Assembly: GCA_024636575.1 (NCBI GenBank)
Contig: JAGXGU010000093.1
Span: 1 to 5,348, forward strand
Length of the DNA: 5,348 nt
Source of the DNA: Altererythrobacter sp.
GTDB taxonomy: Bacteria; Pseudomonadota; Alphaproteobacteria; Sphingomonadales; Sphingomonadaceae
Direction: 5' to 3'
Shown: positions 1 to 4,476 of the stretch, one piece after another
Numbering within the stretch: the stretch's first letter is position 1
Layout of the letters: every line of letters begins with the position of its first letter
Made by a program: the position numbers and the translations under genes
The notes under the pieces: model-generated
Told to the model about the DNA's origin: nothing
Databases searched by the model: none
The model's input: the letters and a program-made list of their open reading frames with translations, nothing else

Positions 1-564
1 CTGGAAGGCGGCGCGGTGGACGGCGACGGCGCCGGGCTGGCAGTGACCACCGAGCAATGCCTGCTCAATCCCAATCGCAATCCGGGCCTGACCCGCGAGA
101 ATATCGAGCAGCGCCTGGCCCGCGATCTCGGCTTTGAGCGGGTGCTGTGGCTGGGCGACGGACTGATCAACGACCATACCGACGGCCATGTCGATAACCT
201 CGCGCGCTTCGTGTCGCCCGGCGTGTTGGTGCTGCCGCGAGCCACCGGGGCGGACGACCCCAATGCCGCGATCTACGCCGATGCCAGGCGCCGCACAGCG
301 GCATTTGGCGTCACCGTCAGGGAAATCCCTTCACCGGGCAGAATAGAGCGGGACGGACGGATCGAACCGGCCAGCTACGCCAATTTCGCCATCACTACCC
401 ATCTGGTAGTGGTCCCGACCTTCGGCTCGCCGCACGATGCGGACGGCGTCGCAGCCATCGCCGAACTGTTTGCAGGCCGCGCCACCATTGGCCTGCCCGC
501 AGATGCCGTACTGGCGGGCGGCGGCGGCTTCCACCGCGCCAGCCAGCAGTTGCCGGTGGGCTAG
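1..564 (+). CDS. aguA: Agmatine deiminase (partial, 5' end outside window); active-site Cys replaced by Arg
   Basis: The frame is open from base 1 to TAG at 562-564 and gives 187 residues, about half of the usual 330-370 residue protein. Agmatine deiminases (porphyromonas-type peptidyl-arginine deiminase superfamily) hydrolyse agmatine to N-carbamoylputrescine and ammonia in the cytoplasm, a step in putrescine synthesis or agmatine use. Visible family landmarks are LEGGAVDGDG (residues 1-10 of the fragment), TTEQCLLNPNRNP (16-28), the catalytic-His block TDGHVDNLARF (60-70), PASYANF (123-129) and the C-terminal GGGGFH..SQQ block (173-183). In the family this last block reads GGG-x-[IF]-H-C-x-[ST]-QQ and its Cys is the nucleophile. 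Here the codon at 535-537 is CGC (Arg179 of the fragment) where TGC would be expected. The rest of the block is intact, so this is either an inactive or repurposed protein, or a one-base error. The family call is firm; activity is doubtful. Confidence 0.9.
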   Translation: MEGGAVDGDGAGLAVTTEQCLLNPNRNPGLTRENIEQRLARDLGFERVLWLGDGLINDHTDGHVDNLARFVSPGVLVLPRATGADDPNAAIYADARRRTAAFGVTVREIPSPGRIERDGRIEPASYANFAITTHLVVVPTFGSPHDADGVAAIAELFAGRATIGLPADAVLAGGGGFHRASQQLPVG

Positions 565-633
565 CTATTCGGTGTTCACTTGCATCGCAATGGGCGTGGA
601 AGTGTCAGAAATGGGGTGGAAAACGGAGATAGT

Positions 634-1212
634 TCAAGGCCAAGCAGGGAAACGATTCCTACATGGCTCCGAGGCGCCCGAATTCTGCTTCACATTCAAC
701 ACATGATAAACTGATGTATCGCCCTTGCGCGACAAATAGTGGGTTGTTGTATTGCGACTTGGTTGGCTCGGTGACGGAGCAGGCGAATAGATACCGACGC
801 GGCAGATACCTTGTGCCGCAAGTGATGCGATTGCTTTTCGGTACACATCTACTGTTGCACTCTCTGGAAGGTTAGCGACCACAAAAGGGCTGCTTCCGTG
901 GGGGCCGACTTCGAGGCCTTGAACAAGCGAAGCAAAGTCGTAAAGACGCTCCCCGTCTAGTCTCCATTCACCAGTTTCCGGTTCGAACATTGGAAGGATC
1001 GGGTTTGAATTCTCTTCGAATTCAACTCCGCCGGGTTCCCCATAAACTTCTAGGGTGAAATCCATCAGGTCTGGCGCATCTGGATTTTCGGTTGCCCAGA
1101 ACTGCATTGAAGCAAAGCGGGCCGCATAAATGACCAATATCGCGGCGAGAATCACCAGCAGAAACAACCTTGTTCGACTCAGACGTTTTCCTAGCATTGC
1201 CTCTTGTGGCAA
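634..1212 (-). CDS. Hypothetical single-pass membrane protein, weakly ExbD/TolR-like
   Basis: This is a 192-residue frame ending in TGA at 636-634. I do not recognise a specific family. The N-terminus is basic (KR, R, R within residues 9-15) and is followed by one hydrophobic helix at about 16-36 (LFLLVILAAILVIYAARF), so the rest should be periplasmic. Residues 83-142 (from EWRLDG to RVGIYSP) have the pattern of an ExbD/TolR periplasmic domain: a short strand, a helix around DFASLVQGL, a strand at PFVVANLP, a helix at VDVYRKAIASLAAQG and a last strand at CRVGIY. The conserved membrane Asp of true ExbD is not evident, so this is a topology resemblance only. A Ser/Pro/Thr-rich tail of about 50 residues follows. 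The start is uncertain: TTG at 1212-1210 has a perfect GGAGGT (1221-1216) only 3 bases upstream, while ATG at 1197-1195 has AAGAGG 2 bases upstream. Hand-counted GC over 661-1200 is about 52%, against about 63-65% in sampled lines of neighbouring genes. The gene is convergent with the agmatine deiminase. Confidence 0.6.
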   Translation of the reverse strand: MPQEAMLGKRLSRTRLFLLVILAAILVIYAARFASMQFWATENPDAPDLMDFTLEVYGEPGGVEFEENSNPILPMFEPETGEWRLDGERLYDFASLVQGLEVGPHGSSPFVVANLPESATVDVYRKAIASLAAQGICRVGIYSPAPSPSQPSRNTTTHYLSRKGDTSVYHVLNVKQNSGASEPCRNRFPAWP

Positions 1213-1325
1213 AATACCTCCGGCCTGCCAACGTCCGCTCTGTCGTCGTTAGCGAACAGAGCAAATTGCCAACCGCCCACCCCGCTTTAACGCTTCGTTA
1301 GCGCTTATCGCCGACAAGGGCTGCC
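1213..1325. other. Non-coding spacer with hairpin and repeated TCGTTAGCG
   Basis: This stretch lies between the minus-strand membrane-protein gene and the small plus-strand frame at 1326, so it would be a divergent promoter region if both are real. It holds GGAGGT on the minus strand (1221-1216), a bulged hairpin (1237-1262), the 9-mer TCGTTAGCG twice in the same orientation (1246-1254 and 1295-1303), an inverted repeat TAACG-CTT-CGTTA (1288-1300), and three copies of CGCTT (1283, 1291, 1302). I found no convincing -35/-10 pair on either strand. Confidence 0.4.
1237..1262. repeat. Bulged inverted repeat in the 5' region of the membrane-protein gene
   Basis: GCTCTGT (1237-1243) pairs perfectly with ACAGAGC (1256-1262). 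Inside it TCG (1246-1248) pairs with CGA (1253-1255) across the loop TTAG, with CG at 1244-1245 as a bulge, giving about 10 pairs. There is no T-run on either side, so it is not a standard intrinsic terminator. It would sit in the leader of the minus-strand gene that begins at 1212, or could be a protein-binding site. The structure is seen in the sequence; the role is unknown. Confidence 0.45.
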
Positions 1326-1457
1326 ATGGCACAGGCACTTGCATTTGCGCGCAGCGTTGAGGTTTCTCCGTTGGAGGCGCTTCGCAGAGTGATCGTGGCC
1401 GGCTGCGCTGCGGCGCTGATCATGGCTGGGCCGTTTTTTCCCGCCCTGAGTTTCTGA
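1326..1457 (+). CDS. Possible 43-residue membrane microprotein
   Basis: The frame opens with ATG at 1326-1328, five bases after AAGGG (1316-1320), a fair ribosome binding site, and ends in TGA at 1455-1457. An in-frame TAG at 1299-1301 leaves no alternative upstream start. The product starts MAQALAFARSVEVS, continues with a short amphipathic and basic stretch (LEALRR, residues 16-21), and finishes with one hydrophobic segment (VIVAGCAAALIMAGPFFPAL, residues 22-41) that could span the membrane. The stop lies one base from the stop codon of the convergent permease gene, a tight tail-to-tail arrangement. I recognise no family, and a frame this short in high-GC DNA can occur by chance. The same DNA on the other strand is also open (a frame ending at 1298), which weakens the case. 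Confidence 0.35.
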   Translation: MAQALAFARSVEVSPLEALRRVIVAGCAAALIMAGPFFPALSF

Positions 1458-1458
1458 A

Positions 1459-2199
1459 CTAAACCAGCTTCACCAGCGCGCCCACTGCGGCCGCGCCCAG
1501 CACCAATCCTGCAAAACTTCGCCATAGCGCCGGGCTGACCTTGCCGAAAGCGAGGCCGCCGAGCGCGTTTCCGATCAGGATCGCGGGGAACAGGATGGCG
1601 GCCAGCACCGCGTCCTTTACCTCCATCAACCCCAGCGCCAGCGCGGCCAGCGATCCCGCGATGGAGGTTGCCAGAAAGATCGCCATCATCGATGCGCGGG
1701 CGGTTTGCGGGGCAATCGCGCGGCGCAGATAATAGGGGATCACCGGCGGGCCGGGCATTCCGGCAAATCCCGTCAGCACCCCTGCTGCCACACCTGTGCC
1801 GCCAGTTTCCAGGGCATGCGGCCGAAAAGTCTCCGCGCGTTTGGGCAGCAGCACGATCACGAAGGCGGCAATAGCCACCATCGCAATCAGGAACCGCGCC
1901 AGTGCCGGATCGGTGACCGACAAGGCCCATAGCCCCAGCGGCGTGGCCAGCATCGCGAGCGCCGCAATCGGCTTCGCCGAAGCCTCGCTATGGCCGATCA
2001 CTTTTCGCAGGCCAACCAGACCGATCAGCAGCGCGAGCAGATTGCTGGTCACCACCGCCGATTGCGGCGAAATGACCAGCCCGAGGACCGGCACCAGCAG
2101 GATTGCCATGCCGAAACCGGACAATCCGCGCACAAAAGCAGCGGCCAGCGCCGCCGCCACCATCAGCGCGATCTGTTCCGGGTTCAGGCCCGCCAGCAA
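1459..2199 (-). CDS. TauE/SafE-family (sulfite exporter / DUF81) membrane permease
   Basis: The product is a 246-residue, almost entirely hydrophobic protein with about eight likely membrane segments (around residues 9-24, 30-43, 47-65, 76-94, 101-118, 135-146, 169-192 and 197-218, plus a C-terminal one at 228-245). The family is an internal duplication of a Gly/Pro-marked helical repeat. Both marks are visible: RGLSGFGMAILLVP (24-37) and GVLTGFAGMPGPPVIPYYL (140-158). Known members export sulfite or sulfoacetate, or move other organosulfur anions, across the inner membrane; the substrate here cannot be told. The likely start is TTG (2199-2197), seven bases after the thrS stop, with AAGAGG (2217-2212) inside the last thrS codons about 12 bases upstream. 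The next in-frame ATG is residue 13 and would cut into the first helix. Translation is probably coupled to thrS. Length and motifs are normal for the family. Confidence 0.88.
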   Translation of the reverse strand: MLAGLNPEQIALMVAAALAAAFVRGLSGFGMAILLVPVLGLVISPQSAVVTSNLLALLIGLVGLRKVIGHSEASAKPIAALAMLATPLGLWALSVTDPALARFLIAMVAIAAFVIVLLPKRAETFRPHALETGGTGVAAGVLTGFAGMPGPPVIPYYLRRAIAPQTARASMMAIFLATSIAGSLAALALGLMEVKDAVLAAILFPAILIGNALGGLAFGKVSPALWRSFAGLVLGAAAVGALVKLV

Positions 2200-2206
2200 G
2201 ATAAGA

Positions 2207-4234
2207 TCAAGCCTCTTCTGACGCTGGCGAATCCGGACGCAAATCGGGCGCGGTTGCCTCTGCCTTCAGCATCGCAATCGCTTCGTCCACGGACAGGAAT
2301 CTCTGCTGCTGCTGCCCCAATGTGCGGATCGCAACGGTGCCTTCTTCCGCCTCGCGGTTGCCGACCACCAGCAAATGCGGGACTTTCTTCACCGAATGGT
2401 CCCGCACCTTGTAATTGATCTTCTCGTTCCGCACGTCGATTTCGGCGCGCAGGCCCGCCGCCTGCAATTTCGCCAGTACCGTTTGTGCATAATCGTCCGC
2501 GTCGGACACGATGGTGGCCACCACCGCCTGCACCGGGGCCAGCCACAGCGGCAGTTTTCCGGCGTAGTTTTCGATCAGGATGCCGATGAAGCGTTCGTAG
2601 GATCCGAAGATCGCCCGGTGCAGCATCACCGGGCGGTGGCGTTCCCCATCTTCGCCGACATAATGCGCGTCCAGCCGTTCGGGCAGCACGCGGTCGGACT
2701 GGATCGTGCCGACCTGCCATGTCCGGCCGATCGCGTCGGTCAGGTGCCATTCCAGCTTGGGCGCATAGAACGCGCCTTCACCCGGAAGCTCCTCCCAGCC
2801 GAATTCCTCCGTCGCCATGCCGGCTTCGATCACGGCGTTACGCAGTTCGCCCTCTGCCTTGTCCCAATCGGCATCGCTTCCGAAGCGTTCATCGGGGCGC
2901 GTGGCCAGCTTGACCGCGAATTTTTCAAAGCCGAGATCCTTGTAAACCCGGCTGGCGAGCTGACAGAACTGGCGCACTTCGGCGATCACCTGTTCTTCGG
3001 TGCAGAAGATATGCGCATCGTCCTGCGTGAACTGGCGCACCCGCATCAATCCGTGGAGCGCGCCGTGCGGTTCGTTGCGGTGGCAGCAGCCCATCTCCCC
3101 CAGCCGGACCGGAAGATCGCGGTAGGATGTGATGCCTTGCTTGAACACCAGCACATGCGCCGGGCAGTTCATCGGTTTCAGCGCCATCCATTGCGCATCG
3201 CCGCTGATCACCGGCCCTTCCTCCTCCGTATTGGGCACTTCGTCGGGGATGACGAACATATTCGCGCGGTATTTGCCCCAATGGCCGGACTGTTCCCACT
3301 GGCGCGCGTCCATCACCTGCGGAGTCTTGATTTCGCGGTATCCGCCGCCATCCATCATCCGGCGCATATAGGCCTCCAGCTCGCGCCAGATCTTGTAGCC
3401 CTTGGGATGCCAGAACACGCTGCCGTGGGCTTCTTCCTGCAGATGGAACAGATCCATCTCGCGGCCCAGCTTGCGGTGGTCGCGCTTGGCGGCTTCTTCC
3501 AGCCGCACGAGGTGCTCATTCAGCTGTTTCTTGTTCAGCCAGCCGGTGCCATAGATGCGCGTCAGCTGCGCGTTCTTCTGGTCGCCGCGCCAATAGGCAC
3601 CCGCCACGCGCATCAGCTTGAACGCCTGGGGGTCGAGCTTTCCGGTGCTGGCCAGATGCGGGCCGCGGCACATATCCAGCCAGTCGTCACCACTGCGGTA
3701 AACCGTCAGCTCTTCGCCTTCGGGCAGTTCCTGTGCCCATTCGGCCTTGAAATTTTCGCCATCGGCCTGCCATTTGTCGATCAGCGCCGCGCGGCTCCAC
3801 ACTTCGCGCGTCAGCGGCTTGTCCGCCTTGATGATCTCGCGCATTTTCTCTTCGATTGCGGGCAGATCATCCATGCCGAAGGGTTCGCGCCCCGCCGGGG
3901 CCATCACGTCGTAATAGAACCCGTCATCGGTCGATGGGCCGAAGGTGATCTGCGTCCCGGGCCACAGCGCCTGGACCGCTTCGGCCAGGACATGGGCATA
4001 ATCGTGCCGCACCAGTTCCAGCGCGTCAGCCTCGTCCCGCGAAGTGATCAGTTCGAGCGCGGTATCGCCGTCAAACGGGCGCATGATATCGCGCACCTCG
4101 CCGTCCACGCGGGCCGCCAGTGCAGCCTTCGCCAGCCCCGGGCCAATTGCCGCAGCGACATCTGCGGGCGTGGATCCGCGGGGCATTTCGCGTACCGATC
4201 CATCGGGCAGACTGATCTTCAGCATTTCACTCAT
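2207..4234 (-). CDS. thrS: Threonyl-tRNA synthetase
   Basis: This is a complete 675-residue class II aminoacyl-tRNA synthetase that charges tRNA-Thr with threonine in the cytoplasm. Domains in order are TGS (about 1-65), the editing domain with HDYAH (77-81) and DMCRGPH (C189, H193), the catalytic core, and the C-terminal anticodon-binding domain (about 560-655, with VRDHSVKKVPHLLVVGNREAEEGT). Zinc ligands that bind the substrate Thr are present: C357 (MNCPAH), H408 (QDDAH) and H539 (MLHR). Motif 2 has R386 (CHRNEPHGALHGLMRVRQF) and motif 3 is HRAIFGSYERFIGILIE (539-555). It is about 30 residues longer than E. coli ThrRS (642), partly from small insertions and an acidic tail (about 657-675) whose last codons carry the RBS of the next gene. 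The start ATG (4234-4232) has GGTGAG (4249-4244) nine bases upstream. A Thr-rich leader frame precedes it, suggesting control by tRNA-Thr charging. Confidence 0.97.
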   Translation of the reverse strand: MSEMLKISLPDGSVREMPRGSTPADVAAAIGPGLAKAALAARVDGEVRDIMRPFDGDTALELITSRDEADALELVRHDYAHVLAEAVQALWPGTQITFGPSTDDGFYYDVMAPAGREPFGMDDLPAIEEKMREIIKADKPLTREVWSRAALIDKWQADGENFKAEWAQELPEGEELTVYRSGDDWLDMCRGPHLASTGKLDPQAFKLMRVAGAYWRGDQKNAQLTRIYGTGWLNKKQLNEHLVRLEEAAKRDHRKLGREMDLFHLQEEAHGSVFWHPKGYKIWRELEAYMRRMMDGGGYREIKTPQVMDARQWEQSGHWGKYRANMFVIPDEVPNTEEEGPVISGDAQWMALKPMNCPAHVLVFKQGITSYRDLPVRLGEMGCCHRNEPHGALHGLMRVRQFTQDDAHIFCTEEQVIAEVRQFCQLASRVYKDLGFEKFAVKLATRPDERFGSDADWDKAEGELRNAVIEAGMATEEFGWEELPGEGAFYAPKLEWHLTDAIGRTWQVGTIQSDRVLPERLDAHYVGEDGERHRPVMLHRAIFGSYERFIGILIENYAGKLPLWLAPVQAVVATIVSDADDYAQTVLAKLQAAGLRAEIDVRNEKINYKVRDHSVKKVPHLLVVGNREAEEGTVAIRTLGQQQQRFLSVDEAIAMLKAEATAPDLRPDSPASEEA

Positions 4235-4243
4235 TGAATTTAT

Positions 4244-4251
4244 CTCACCTT
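4244..4251 (-). promoter_or_regulatory. thrS ribosome binding site
   Basis: AAGGTGAG reads from 4251 to 4244, nine bases before the thrS ATG at 4234. It is a moderate Shine-Dalgarno match with an AT-rich spacer (ATAAATTCA), unlike the GC-rich leader before it. A small hairpin, GTGCC-ATT-GGCAC (4272-4260), lies just upstream of it; an alternative pairing is TGCCA (4271-4267) with TGGCA (4259-4255). I found no long complement to the RBS that would sequester it; the best is TCACC in the leader frame (4398-4394), only five pairs. Confidence 0.6.
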
Positions 4252-4296
4252 GTCTGCCAGTGCCAATGGCACAATGGCGCGCACACCGGAAGTCTC

Positions 4297-4357
4297 GGCG
4301 TCAGGATAGTAATCAGGTTCGGGAGATTGACGCCTTGCCACCCGAACCCGGATGGCA
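4297..4357 (-). promoter_or_regulatory. Candidate attenuator: three overlapping, mutually exclusive stems
   Basis: Read on the thrS strand, after the leader-peptide stop. Stem 1 is TGCCATCC (4357-4350) with GGGTGGCA (4343-4336), eight pairs including one T-G, loop GGGTTC. Stem 2 is GGTTCGGG (4348-4341) with CCCGAACC (4323-4316), eight perfect pairs. Stem 3 is GGCGTCA (4334-4328) with TGACGCC (4303-4297), seven perfect pairs. Stem 2 uses bases of stem 1 and cannot nest with stem 3, so the RNA must choose between 1+3 and 2. This is the logic of leader-peptide attenuators. The octamer CCGGGTTC also occurs earlier (4404-4397), overlapping the last leader Thr codon, and could compete for the same partner. 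There is no T-run after any stem, so this is not a canonical intrinsic terminator. Which stem is the ON state cannot be assigned by eye. Confidence 0.5.
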
Positions 4358-4369
4358 TGGGCGGGCGTG

Positions 4370-4441
4370 TCAGGCCGCGACCAAGCCCCCCGGGGTGAAC
4401 CCGGTGGTAGTGGTCACAAGCGTGATGCGTGCCTTCGTCAT
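4370..4441 (-). CDS. Threonine-rich leader peptide of thrS (23 residues)
   Basis: The frame runs ATG (4441-4439) to TGA (4372-4370), beginning MTKARITLVTTTTGFTP and ending GGLVAA. Seven of 23 residues are Thr (2, 7, 10-13, 16), with four consecutive Thr codons ACC ACT ACC ACC at 4414-4403. It lies directly upstream of and on the same strand as threonyl-tRNA synthetase. A short frame enriched in the codons of the cognate amino acid, followed by alternative RNA stems, is the standard signature of ribosome-mediated attenuation, as in the thr, his, trp and pheST leaders. Inference: when charged tRNA-Thr is low, ribosomes pause at codons 10-13 and alter downstream folding in favour of thrS expression. 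There is no real Shine-Dalgarno (only AGAG about 8 bases upstream), but the predicted transcription start falls on the ATG, so translation may be leaderless. An in-frame ATG at 4447-4445 would add two residues (MP). Confidence 0.72.
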   Translation of the reverse strand: MTKARITLVTTTTGFTPGGLVAA

Positions 4442-4447
4442 GGGCAT

Positions 4448-4476
4448 TCTCTAGCAGCCAGTTTTCAATTCTTCAA
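4448..4476 (-). promoter_or_regulatory. Candidate thrS promoter, overlapping the phoD stop
   Basis: On the thrS strand, TTGAAG (4476-4471) and TAGAGA (4453-4448, preceded by C) are separated by exactly 17 bases (4470-4454). They match -35 TTGACA at four of six and -10 TATAAT at three of six positions; CTAGAG also resembles the alphaproteobacterial CTATAT form. The TGA stop of the phosphatase gene (4475-4473) sits inside the -35 box. A start about seven bases after the -10 falls at 4441, the A of the leader-peptide ATG, predicting a leaderless leader transcript. The boxes are visible; the start site is inferred. Confidence 0.5.

Larger units (their letters stand above)
4235..4472 (-). other. 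thrS leader region between phoD and thrS
   Basis: This gap of 238 bases holds, in thrS orientation, most of the candidate promoter, the Thr-rich leader frame, the alternative stems and the thrS RBS. A further hairpin, CCGGG-TTCAC-CCCGG (4404-4390), lies inside the leader frame immediately after the four Thr codons. Its conserved-looking content explains the unusual length of the gap. I saw no intrinsic terminator for the upstream phosphatase gene, so read-through from phoD into the leader is possible. Confidence 0.65.

Noticed and set aside
437..706. Plus-strand frame running past the end of the agmatine deiminase
   Set aside because: It overlaps the deiminase in another frame and the convergent gene on the other strand, and shows no protein-like pattern.
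1245..1272. Promoter for the membrane-protein gene: TTGGCA with a TAACGA -10 on the minus strand
   Set aside because: The spacer is only about 15 bases and the -10 match is poor, so it cannot be supported.
1425..1450. GGGC-(C)G-TTTTTT-CC-(C)GCCC as a terminator between the small plus-strand frame and the permease
   Set aside because: The T-run is in the loop, not after the stem, and the stem has only about four pairs.
1298..1930. Minus-strand open frame of about 210 codons overlapping the permease gene
   Set aside because: Most of it is the permease DNA read in another frame and gives an Arg/Gly-rich translation without hydrophobic pattern. Only its last 40 codons lie outside the permease, and they look like nothing known.
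2375..4237. Long open frame (620 codons) on the plus strand opposite thrS
   Set aside because: It is antisense to a complete, motif-perfect ThrRS. Its His/Arg/Ala-rich translation has no family features, as expected for the reverse frame of a high-GC gene.
4260..4303. Intrinsic terminator in the thrS leader
   Set aside because: Neither the GGCGTCA/TGACGCC stem nor the GTGCC-ATT-GGCAC stem is followed by a run of T on the thrS strand.
4235..4441. T-box riboswitch or E. coli-type tRNA-mimic operator as the explanation of the thrS leader
   Set aside because: I saw no T-box core sequence or T-run terminator, and no tRNA-Thr-like anticodon arm placed next to the RBS. The Thr-rich frame with alternative stems fits leader-peptide attenuation better.
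4044..4454. Plus-strand open frame across the thrS start and leader
   Set aside because: It is antisense to the thrS TGS domain and to the leader region, has no recognisable domain, and the minus-strand content explains the sequence better.
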